Source: Schoenoplectus triqueter
Lineage: Eukaryota; Streptophyta; Magnoliopsida; Poales; Cyperaceae
Direction of reading: 5' to 3'
Assembly (NCBI GenBank): GCA_964058805.1
Contig: CAXKVV010000022.1
Coordinates: forward strand, 806,001 to 870,000
DNA length: 64,000 nt
The notes below the pieces were generated by a model. That model saw nothing but the letters and a program-made list of their open reading frames with translations, did not search any database and had not been told where the DNA came from. Made by a program: the position numbers and the translations under genes. Positions 13,401 through 22,181 of this stretch are shown piece by piece (position 1 is the first letter of the stretch; the number at the start of each line of letters is the position of its first letter).

Positions 13401-14580
13401 ACACAAAGTGCTAAAGCTTCACAAAGCGCTATATGGTTTGAAACAGGCACCAAGGGCCTGGAACTTCAAATTGGATAGTACTTTGAGGTCAATGAACTTT
13501 GAGAAAACACAAACGGAGCATGCTGTTTACAGAAGAGAGCAAGGAAAAGAGAGTATTCTGGTGGGTATTTATGTAGATGATTTGCTTATTACAGGAACGA
13601 ATGAGGAAGAGATTGCAAAGTTTAAGGGGGAGATGATGAAAAGATTCAAAATGAGTGACTTGGGCCTACTGACTTATTACCTTGGTATAGAGGTGAATCA
13701 AATGCCCGGCATGATCACCTTGTGTCAGCAGAGCTTTGCTCATAAAATTTTGAAGGAATGTGATATGGAGGAGTGTAATCCAGTGCAGGTTCCTATGGAA
13801 GCTCGACTTAAACTCAGAAAAGAGAGTGTTTTTCCACATGTTAATCAAACCAGATACAGGAGTATTGTAGGGAGTTTGCGATACCTGCTGCATACTCGAC
13901 CCGATTTGGCATACTCTGTAGGCATTGTGAGTCGGTTTATGGAAAATCCCACAACTGAACATATGGCAGCGGTGAAGCACATTCTGAGGTATGTAAAAGG
14001 GACAACTGGACTGGGTCTCTGTTACAGGAAGATGGCAAGTGAAGACCGAAATTTTGTGGGTTTCTCTGATAGCGATCTGGCAGGGGACCTGGACGATAGG
14101 AAAAGCACTACAGGCGTGATTTATCTTTTTGGTAGCAATCCTGTCAGTTGGTCATCGAATAAGCAGAGGGTGGTGGCTCTATCTTCGTGTGAAGCTGAGT
14201 ATATAGCTGCTGCAACAGCAGCTTGTCAAGGTGTGTGGCTAGAAACGTTGCGTGCTGATTTGTTTGGTCAAAAACCTCAAAGGATCAAACTCAAGATCGA
14301 CAACAAGTCTGCAATTGCACTTTGTAAAAATCCTGTTTTTCATGATCGAAGCAAACATATTGACACTCGTTTCCATTTCATACGAGAGTGTGTAGAGGAA
14401 GGGAAACTGAAAGTTGAACACATCGGAACGAATGATCAGTTTGCTGATATCTTGACCAAGCCATTGGGAAAGATGAAATTCTTGGAATTGAGAGATAGAA
14501 TTGGGATGCAGACTGTCAAGAAGACACAACAGCTTAAGGGGGAGAATGTAAGATGTAAGCTGTTGAGTGGCTTGGGATAG
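10465..14580 (+). CDS. Copia gag-pol polyprotein
   Basis: 1371 codons starting at the first ATG after the primer site. In order: a UBN2/gag-like domain (about 25-200); a CCHC zinc knuckle CFNCSIYGHFASEC (260-273); the protease region with LDLGASNHMTG (active Asp327); a GAG-pre-integrase zinc motif (RWHARYGHLN ... CRGCMVGKQ, about 455-495); an integrase core with D522, D585 and E621 (35 residues between the last two, DD35E); reverse transcriptase with YVDDLLITG (Asp1038-Asp1039); and RNase H with SSCEAEY and the D of KIDNKSAIALCK. The frame runs 34 bases into the 3' LTR before its stop. The one odd residue is Leu328 in the protease motif, where Ser or Thr is normal (D-S/T-G-A). All other catalytic motifs look intact, so the element may be active apart from that doubt. 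Confidence 0.95.
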   Translation: MAKNNETKTPSAGTSVVARVGVPIQYPTLNDTNYNLWAVKMKIILRALGLWEAVEDNGPVEKEKDQGAVAAISQAVPDAVVMAIAEKETAKAVWETIKQMSIGEDRVRKARAQVLKRQFDRLIMSDTASIVDFSQELISLTGEIRSLGVELNDQVVVERLFSAVPDKFLPIIGTIEQWGDLSGMSVAEAVGRLRVFEESLKGRQHHRVICEQLMLTQSQWEALSLKEKKKGESSEGREDGNKREYEKKGYKKFDKSKIKCFNCSIYGHFASECRKPRREKANLVEKEEDEPALLMNEIIRVETTNGGSEALCLGAKVKPKENSWYLDLGASNHMTGFKEHFSNLDTTVKGTVKLGDGSEVFIGGRGTVLMKCRTGEQRSLTDVYFIPKLTSNIISLGQLEERGCKVKIEDGNMMVIDKCGQLIIRVQRTKNRLYILKLDLVSSMCLKASTEADTLRWHARYGHLNYQSLKRMSLENLVEGLPMIECSDDVCRGCMVGKQRRLSFPQTAEFRAKEPLELIHGDLCGPISPPTPAGNRFFLLLVDDFSRYMWVVLLKTKDKAFAAFKEVKKEVEMERAEKVRALRTDRGGEFNSDTFVEYCKETGIKRFLTASYSPQQNGVVERRNQTILGMARSMMKSMKIPAEFWGEAVTTAVYILNRATTKSLTGMTPYEAWHKRKPKVSHFRTFGCLVHVKSTSPHLSKLDDRSSLMVFLGYEKGSKAYRVYNPVTKRVHITRDAIFEEDKLWDWGIEQEQLENQMRFSFTVGSEVGSKVHESSDGYQDENRNNPNQHTIIQDSLGINDHEDQVDSQGTPVRLRSLEKIYNETEPIHLNCSNVCLIGIEKPRCFDEAIKDKTWNRAMTEEIESIEENNTWSLVESVEGQKPIGLKWVFKLKKDSKGRIAKHKARLVAKGYVQKYGVDYEEVFAPVTRMETVRMIMVLAVQGGWLMHHMDVKSAFLNGELREEVYVTQPPGFEIEGQEHKVLKLHKALYGLKQAPRAWNFKLDSTLRSMNFEKTQTEHAVYRREQGKESILVGIYVDDLLITGTNEEEIAKFKGEMMKRFKMSDLGLLTYYLGIEVNQMPGMITLCQQSFAHKILKECDMEECNPVQVPMEARLKLRKESVFPHVNQTRYRSIVGSLRYLLHTRPDLAYSVGIVSRFMENPTTEHMAAVKHILRYVKGTTGLGLCYRKMASEDRNFVGFSDSDLAGDLDDRKSTTGVIYLFGSNPVSWSSNKQRVVALSSCEAEYIAAATAACQGVWLETLRADLFGQKPQRIKLKIDNKSAIALCKNPVFHDRSKHIDTRFHFIRECVEEGKLKVEHIGTNDQFADILTKPLGKMKFLELRDRIGMQTVKKTQQLKGENVRCKLLSGLG
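14536..14546 (+). other. Copia polypurine tract
   Basis: AAGGGGGAGAA lies immediately upstream of the 3' LTR start, the usual place for the plus-strand primer of reverse transcription. Confidence 0.85.
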
Positions 14581-14887
14581 CATCGGCACGCAAACAGGGG
14601 TCAACAAAGGATCGAATCAGAAATTAATTGATTCTTTGTGATAGTTTACTTATTTTAGGATTCTAATAGTATCTTTTATTATTTGTTCTTTTCCTGCTAT
14701 GATCCTTTCCTTAGTGAATAGGATTAGGAAACTATTTTCTATTTTAGATAAGAATGTATTAGGATATTTTATTTCCATGCTTGATGTTGAAGCTGAATAA
14801 AAGCTGAAGGAAAAAACCAGAAAAGGTGCGGCATTATTTTGCACCACAATTAGTTTTCTCTCTATTTTTCTTCTCTATTATCTGACA
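14547..14887 (+). repeat. Copia 3' LTR
   Basis: Same length and, by eye, the same sequence as 10096-10436. Followed by the target duplication TTTGC. The gag-pol stop codon lies inside it (14578-14580). Confidence 0.96.
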
Positions 14888-15142
14888 TTTGCAACAATAC
14901 TGATATACTGCCAAACTAAAGACAAATAATATAAAAAATAAAATTGCAACTTCTAATTCTTCAAATGAAGCGAGATGAAAGGTCAAATACATAACTCATG
15001 TCTTTTGAGAGATAATAAGTAAAGATTGTTAATGGCAAACACCTCCTGGAGAATTTTGATGAAAACAGTATAGATTGCCTCTCACATGGTAGGCAATCAA
15101 CAATTTGCTCTATATCTTTTCTAAAATTCAAATCCAACAAGT

Positions 15143-15370
15143 AGGGGCGGATTTATATAAGGACAAGTCTAGGCACTTCATGAATTTAAATTCAAAATTA
15201 GGTATCAAAGTGGAATCTTTTTGTTCTTCCCTATTAATTACGCTAATGAATTAGGTGTAGTGCGCCGCTTGATTAAAAAATTAGATCTCGAAGTGCCTAG
15301 GTTTTGAGAAATTGGGCTACTCGTAAATTTGATTAAAAAAAAAACACAAAGGCTGAGCCTTTCCGCCCTC
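15143..15370. mobile_element. Small foldback/MITE-like element
   Basis: Opens with AGGGGCGGATTTAT and closes with TTTCCGCCCTC, which are inverse complements at the tips. Inside, TAGGCACTTC (about 15170) faces GAAGTGCCTAGG (about 15291). About 230 bp with no ORF. Superfamily not assigned. Confidence 0.55.
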
Positions 15371-15452
15371 CAGTCCTAGTCGTTCTCTTTTTTTAAATTT
15401 TTTCCGAACGATCACTGACTGAGAAATCAAACATCAACCTAGACACCTCCGC

Positions 15453-15894
15453 TGTCAGATACCGGTACCGATATCGTTCGGGCAGATGGAGAAGAGGGAG
15501 GGAGCACCTACTTAATTAAAGGGACGGGCAGGCGGGCAACTATGAACGGTCAGGAAATTAAAACAAAGGAGCAACTGACCAGAGGTCCCACGCTGTCAGT
15601 TTAAATTAAAACTTGACCAAACTTCCCGACCGTTGGAGCTCTCTGATCAACACAAGCTAAACCAACAGATGGGCAAAATTAGCTAGAATTAGTTGGAGAT
15701 TAACTCCTATAAATATGTAACACTCTCTCATGTATGGATTATGAAGATTGAATGGAAAATTAATAGAATTCTTGGTCTATTCTTGCTCTAAGTCTCTATG
15801 GCTTGTTCCTTCTTTCTTTCTTGTTATTAACATTAAAGCAAATTCTTGCCAGTTTCTATTACATTGCGTCCTAAATCGATCTTAGAGCATAACA
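15453..15894 (+). repeat. Gypsy-element 5' LTR (start tentative)
   Basis: The 3' boundary is well placed: the sequence ends CATAACA and, two bases later, reads the primer binding site TGGTATCAGAGC (15897-15908). A TATA-like CTATAAATATG lies at about 15708. The 5' boundary is my best guess at TGTCAGATACCGG, because there is no second LTR to compare. Confidence 0.6.
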
Positions 15895-15896
15895 AT

Positions 15897-18800
15897 TGGT
15901 ATCAGAGCTTCAAGATCGTATCTGGATTTTGCAAAAAAAAAAATATTTTTTCTCTTTTCATCATGACGCGACCAACAAAGAACAGCAACCAATAGGATGA
16001 TGTTTCTCTTCCTTCAACCTCTGTGGAGCAGCAACTTACCAGTATCCAAATTGTTCTTCAAGGTATCTCTTCTCGAATGGCAAGTCAGGATGTACTATTT
16101 GATACTCATGATACCCAGTTTCTGGACCTTCAGACGACTCAACAGCAATTATAGGAAAGCCAACAAGTTATTCAAGAAACCCAACACCAAAATTCTGCCA
16201 CTCTTCCACCACATCTCAATCGACTCCTCCTCGCCCTGAGCACTCACCATCTCATCACATTCCTTACCAACCTCCCCATACTCGTAATTGTGATGCTTCT
16301 CGCCCATCTGCCTTTCATCCTCAAACTCATGATCACATACGTCGGGATGAAGATTGGAGATAAAAGGATTCTCAGCGTTGGCAACCTCCTCCCACAGAGC
16401 TACCTAAATTCGATGGTTCAAATCTTCTTGACTGGTTAGAAGATTATGATTTTTTTTACGTCTCCCACACACCAGATTATTATAAGGTTCAATCGGTTTT
16501 ACCTTCTTTATTGGGTGAGGCTAGAGAATGGCACCGGTGCTGGAAACTTAATAATCTTGATCCCTCTTGGCTTCAGTTCAAAAATAATTTATTGGATAGA
16601 TTCAATTATGATTCAAAGAACCCAGTTGATGAATTCAAAAAAAATATAACAAATTGGAAGGGTTGACGAATATATAAATTCTTTTGAACGCATCAAGGCT
16701 CGTGTTTTGGCCAGTCAACTTTTTATTGAAGAATTTTATCTATTGGGTTTTCTTAGTGGTCTTAAAGAAAAAATTACTGATGCACTTATTCTCTATAATC
16801 CTAATTCACTAAAATAAGCATATAAGCTCGCAAGGCAAGTTGAAAAATCCTTAGATAGTCAAACCAAAATGTTTAGATCAGTACTGAAATCTTTCACTCC
16901 TACTTCTCTGAAGCCATTTCGGCCTAAGGAAGATAAAGTGATGTTACAACTATTGATTCCTCTAAATCTCTTGAATCCTCTTCTCATAAACAACTCACTT
17001 TGGATCAAAAGAAGTCTCTGAGCCTTTGCTATTGTTGTGGGGATAAATTTTTCCCGGGACATAAGTGTAAAACTAAAGGCATCCACCTTCTTGAAGAAGA
17101 AGATGATTCTCCTGATTTTCTTGATCATTCTTTGGATAATTTAGCTCAATCTCCATATGATACTATGTTCAATGATAACCAATCTCTTATTTCTATATGT
17201 GCTTTCAATAATTCTTCTAAGCACAATACCTTTAACTTTTAAGGGCAAATAGAGAATTTAAATATTATTGTTATGGTGGATAGTGATAGTACTCACTCAT
17301 TTATTAATCCAACAATTGTATCTATCCGGTCTTTACCTACTGTTACTTCATTTTCTCTTACTATTATCACTGCTAGTGGTAATAAATTATCTACTAATAC
17401 TTTGTGTGAGCAACAAGAATTTCAGCTTTCCAATCACAAGTTTACAGGTGACTTTAGAGTTTTGCAAATTATTAGTCATGGCCTTCTTTTAGGCATGGAT
17501 TAGATTCATAATCACAGTCCTTTAGAGATGAATTCTAAACTTGATACACTCACTGTTACTACTCAACAAAATAAGGTTCAGCTTTTGACCCATTCTTCTG
17601 CTGCTACTATACACCTTTGTGAACAAGTGATCAATATTCCAAGAGAATTGCTCCATGGTAATCAGATTTTCCTTGCTCAACTGTCTTGTCTGGATGCGGC
17701 TACACCTACTTCTCTCAATATAGTACATCCAAAGGTCAAACATATCTTGATAACTTTTTAGGATTTGTTTATTGAACCTACTTCTTTACCTTCATAGCGA
17801 TCTATTGACCATCAAATCATATTGCAACCAGATTACAAACCCATTAATTTGAGGCCCTACAATTTTTATTATTTTCAAAAGTTGGAAATTGAAAAGATTT
17901 TGGCTGACCTCTTAAAAAATAAATTCATCCGGCCATCAACCAGTTCTTTTGCATCTCCTGTACTTTTAGTTAAAAAAGATGGCTCTTGGCGTTTATGTAT
18001 TGACTATCGTAAGCTTAATGAACATACTGTCAAAAATAAATTTCCTATACCAATCATTGATGATTTATTGAATGAATTGAAACATGCCAAATTCTTTTCC
18101 AAGATTGATCTTTGGTCGGATTATCATCAGATCCGCATGCACCCTCAGTCCATTCATTTGACTACATTTAGAACTTATGAGGGCTTGTATGAATTTATAG
18201 TTATGCCCTTTGTCCTAACAAATGTCCCTACTACATTTCAAGCGTTGATGAACACCATATTTAAACCATATCTCAGGAAACTTTTGCTGTTTTTTTTTTT
18301 GATGATATATTAATTTACAGTCCTGATTTTCCATCACACTTAGATCACTTGAGCAAATCGTTGCAACTGCTTCAAGATAATAATCATCTCTATGTTAAAT
18401 TGTCTAAGTGTGCTTTTGCAGTCTCTCAAATTGAATATTTAGCCTATGTGATCAGTACTACTGGAGTTGCTACTGATCCTTCTAAGATATCTGCTATGAT
18501 TAATTGGTCAACACCTAAATCTGTTAAAGACTTGAGAGGTTTCCTTAGTTTAACCGGTTATTATAGAAAATTTATTCAGCACTATGGAATTATCAGCAAA
18601 CCACTTTCGGATTTGTTAAAGAGAGATGCATTTAAATGGAATTATGATGCACCTATTTTAGCCCTACCCGATTTTATTAAATCATTTGTCATTAAGATCG
18701 ATGCTTGTCAATTTGGTATTGGGACTGTTTTAATGCAAGATAAACGCCCTATTTCTTATTTAAGTAAGAAATTAGGCCTTAAAAACCAGGGGTTATCAAC

Positions 18801-18990
18801 CTATAAAAAAAGGTTTTGGCTCTCATTATGGCTGTTTCAAAATGGAAGCATTATTTATTAGGCACTCCTTTTACAATCAAAATGGACCAAATCAGCCTCA
18901 AGCACTTATTAGAACAAAAAATTCATACATCTCTTCAACACCGAGGCTTTAGGAAATTATTAGGTTTTGATTACACGATTGAATATAAAA
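15897..18990 (+). pseudogene. Decayed Ty3/Gypsy gag-pol (no 3' half)
   Basis: Fragments in changing frames read as a Gypsy polyprotein. The gag domain is at about 16380-16660 (LPKFDGSNLLDWLEDYDF and LLGEAREWH). A zinc knuckle CYCCGDKFFPGHKC lies near 17030. The protease-like VDSDSTHSFI is near 17275, where a Gly is expected in place of the second Asp. Reverse transcriptase is at 17822-18313 (FASPVLLVKKDGSWRLCIDYR), frameshifted in a T-run just before the FFDDI motif. The connection and RNase H region is at 18349-18980 (DLRGFLSLTGYYRKF, PISYLSKKL), with another frameshift near 18810. Early gag stops are TAG where CAG is expected (15992 and 16152 region). Integrase, chromodomain and 3' LTR are absent because the element stops at the hnRNP exon junction. 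Confidence 0.88.
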
Positions 18991-21235
18991 AAGAACCGAG
19001 GTTTTCTTTTCATAGAGTTCTACAACCATGCATGTGCTGAGCACTCCCGTCAGAAGCTATCTAATTCCAGTTTTAAGGTCGAAGGGAGCAATCTGACAAT
19101 CACCTGGGCAGACCCAAAAGGCTCCTCTGACTCAGCTGCTTCCCAGGTATGAAATATGGTTGGGGATATCCCTGACAGCTAATTTTTTTTACAACCGTGA
19201 CAACACTTTCTCAAAACATGTTATTAAAATATTTTAAAATAAAAAATAAGTCATAGACTTGTTACTCTTCTTATAGATTGGTTGTGTATTGATTTTCATG
19301 CAAGTTAAAAATCATTTGGTACTCTATAAAAAAAATTAGAATATGAACCATTGTAAATTTCATGTCTTTTGATGGACGGTAATTTCTGTAAAATTTCATT
19401 ATTTTTCATGCATAATGTATAGATTGTATCTTATTTGTCAGATTTTGAAAATATAAGTATTTTTATGGTTGTCGTGCTTGTCAAAATTATTAGTTGTCAA
19501 TGGATCCTCTCCCATGAAATATTTATTGGTACTAGCGATGAAGTATGCTAGCTACTATATCTTGTACATGTAAATTATGGTGCAGTTGTTATCTTTGTTT
19601 TAGCATGCAATCTTAATTAAAAAAGGGAAAATGTTTCTCTTAGTTCTGGGCAATTCATGAAGCACCTGAGCTTAAGCGTGGTATCTCTTGTATTAATCAC
19701 AGGTTAAGACACTTTATATAAAGAAAATGCCGGAGAATCTTGCACAAGAAAAATTGAAGGAGATATTTGAAAAACATGGTGAGGTGAAAAAGGTAGTGTT
19801 ACCACCTGGCAAGCCAGGGCAGATGCGGGATTTTGGTTTTGTACATTTTGCTGAGAGGTCCAGTGCACTCAAGGCTTGCAAAGGCTCTGAGAAATATGAA
19901 ATTGATGGTAATTTAGTTTTAACCTTGTTCGATATAGCACTATTTTTTTTTTATGATTTGGCATTTTACAAAAAGTATCTCATAATTATTTAATTTTAAA
20001 AATATTGGAATCTTGTTTAATTTGTTGCAAATAAATTACTGAGTGTGCATGATTTTGCACAATGAAATAATTCCTTGTGCTTTGTTTGAATAGGTCAAGT
20101 ACTGGAAGCATGCATGGCGAAACCTCAGGTGGACAAGAGTTCGCACAGAGGTAGTTCCAGTTTCCCTCACCCTTCTTTTGGTGGGTATGCTGATCCGTAT
20201 GGGGCCTATGGCAGGCCCCGAGGATCAGGAGGTTACAGTCAGGTCAGAATTCTTATTTTGTAGTTTTCTTCGGATGCAAGTTAGCTTATTGGGGGACATC
20301 TGTTGGTCAGATTTTAGTAATAATAAGTTTTATTAAATTAATATTATTAAAAATAAGAGTGAGAAACGTAAAATTTTAAATATACGAATGGCAGCGCACC
20401 ACTGACAATGGCGCGGACGAAACGCGACACTGCTAGTGGCGCGTTTCATTATTTTTAGGAAACGTGTCACTGCCAGTGGCGCGTTTCGTTCAAATCCCGC
20501 GCAAGTAACTGCGCATTTTGTATATATAAGAAGCAAACGCGCCACTGACAATGACGCATTTCGTAAAAATAATGAAACGCGCCACTGTCAGTGGCGCGCT
20601 GCCATTCGTATATTTGAAATTTTACGTTTCTCACTCTTATTTTTAATAATATTAATTTACTAAAACTTATTATTACTAAAAACCGTCTGTTGGTTAATGT
20701 TGATGTATTTCTTGTTTGAATGGTGCAGCCAATGATCTATGGAAGGGGGGCCATGCCGTCAGGGATGCAAATGGTGCCAATGGTTCTACCTGATGGTAGA
20801 CTTGGCTATGTTCTGTATGTATACTATTCTTCCCTTGTTACTTTTGGCCTTCAGAAATTTTGCAGATTCATGTGTCTGAACTTGCAATAGGTTGTATGTC
20901 CATTGAAAATGGTACTTAGTATACCTGAAACAATTTTTCCTGCTATCTTGGAATTCTTTAAAAGTGAGGATTAGCACAGTAAACTAAAACTGCAATATCC
21001 ATTGTCTCATGCATGCATAGGTAAGCAGAAGTTTATGTATACTAGGAAAACCATCGGTGATTTTAACGATAAATAGGTGACAATTACAATGTCTAAGAAA
21101 GATTATATTATCAGCTCAAACTTTCTTGAATAATACAGGCAGCAGCCAGGTGGGCCTGCTGGACCCCGACCGAGGAGAGGGGGCAGGGGTGGTGATGGTG
21201 GTGGTAGAGGTGGTCGACGTTACCGTCCTTACTAA
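18991..21235 (+). pseudogene. 5'-truncated LIF2/hnRNP Q-type RNA-binding protein gene (3' exons only)
   Basis: Five in-frame pieces with sound splice sites: about 18991-19146, 19703-19907, 20094-20242, 20729-20814 and 21139-21235. They encode the end of RRM2 (RGFLFIEFYNHACAEHSRQK), linker WADPKGSSDSAASQ, a whole RRM3 (RNP2-like TLYIKKMPENL, RNP1 RDFGFVHF, then AERSSALKA), a Tyr/Gly-rich stretch, MIYGRGAMPSGMQMVPMVLP, DGRLGYVLQQPGG and an RGG tail ending RRYRPY. This matches the plant LIF2 (LHP1-interacting factor 2)/hnRNP R-Q family, nuclear proteins that bind RNA and act with LHP1 on chromatin. The N-terminal acidic region, RRM1 and most of RRM2 are missing. Directly upstream is Gypsy RNase H sequence. 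No stop or frameshift is seen in what remains, so the truncation is young or the piece is still spliced into a chimeric transcript. I found no missing exons elsewhere in the window. Confidence 0.82.
20308..20685. mobile_element. Mutator-type MITE in the last-but-two intron of the hnRNP fragment
   Basis: 378 bp flanked by the 9-bp direct repeat TCTGTTGGT (20299-20307 and 20686-20694). The terminal inverted repeats are long (about 110 bp), beginning TTTTAGTAATAATAAGTTTTA and including GAGTGAGAAACGTAAAATTT on both sides. The centre is GC-rich and carries several copies of a CACTGNCAGTGGCGCG motif in both orientations, so the whole element can fold on itself. A 9-bp target duplication with long terminal repeats fits the Mutator superfamily. 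No transposase. Confidence 0.85.
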
Positions 21236-22181
21236 AAAGCCAAGTAGTCCTAGATCTTATTGTATGTGCTAGTAATAGCATAGAGCTTTTGGCTTATTCA
21301 ACGCAAATGGTAGACAGCTCCTACTTGTTTAAAAATGGTGCGAGTGATCTTGTTTAATCCTCCCATGTGATGTACATGTCAGTGTTTCATTGTTTGTTCA
21401 TTTGTTTCTTACAGGAAATTGGTGATCAAGCTACAATGAAAACAAAATGTCTTACAAAACATATATGTACCTGTTTCAATACATTTCTCTTTCTTCAAAA
21501 AGTTCAAAAATGGTTGAATCAATTCTCAAATGAGAATATAGTAAATTAACGCAGATAAATTATACCAACGTTTAGTCAACCATTATATTTAATATAAGAC
21601 CGCCTAATTAAATAATTATTGCAACTCTAAAACTAAAAGAATATTATTCTGCCTTCCAAACTATTTGGCGACGATTTCTTTTGAGCACAACGGTGGTGCT
21701 ATTCTGCTATTATGCATCCTACCAAACAAATCAAAGATATAATACATATATATATAACATCCAAGTTCTTCTTTTACCTCTTCTGAAGCAGACGTAAACG
21801 CTGAATTCTAAATGCAAGTACCAACTTTTCTTGAAAATGCCGTCCTTACGAACAAATTTGTAGCAGCTGTCTGTTCTTCGACGCTTGGGGAACAACGCTA
21901 ACAAGAATCAGTTCTTATTGCGGTAGCATGACTTAGGCTTAGCCGCCTGGAGACCTGAGTGGAGATTATGAAAAAAAGAACAAAAAAAACCACAAATTGT
22001 AAGAAGCCCCGTTATTTCCCTTGGTTTCTGAAATTATTTACACAAATAAAATTCCAAAAGATCTCCTAATCGAGAATCTATTAACGAGGATCCAATCAAA
22101 ATTTAAAACATACAGTGCATGAATATACATCTAATACATATGATACAATACACTAGTAATAATGAAAACAAAGTTTCACAA
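21236..22181. other. Convergent intergenic region
   Basis: Lies between the 3' ends of the hnRNP fragment (+) and the P450 (-). It should hold both 3' untranslated regions. AT-rich, with no further gene, repeat or inverted structure recognised. Confidence 0.6.

Larger units (their letters stand above)
10096..14887 (+). mobile_element. Full-length Ty1/Copia LTR retrotransposon
   Basis: A 4792-bp element flanked by the 5-bp target duplication TTTGC (10091-10095 and 14888-14892). Both LTRs start TG, end CA, are 341 bp long and show no difference by eye. Immediately inside the left LTR is the primer binding site TGGTATCAGAGC (10439-10450, initiator Met-tRNA type). Just before the right LTR is the polypurine tract AAGGGGGAGAA (14536-14546). 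One uninterrupted gag-pol frame fills the interior. The integrase-before-reverse-transcriptase order defines Copia. Identical LTRs mean a very recent insertion. Confidence 0.97.

Noticed and set aside
20490..20510. GTTCAAATCCC B-box-like motif in the hnRNP intron
   Set aside because: It sits in the centre of the Mutator-type MITE with no A-box or cloverleaf; chance match.
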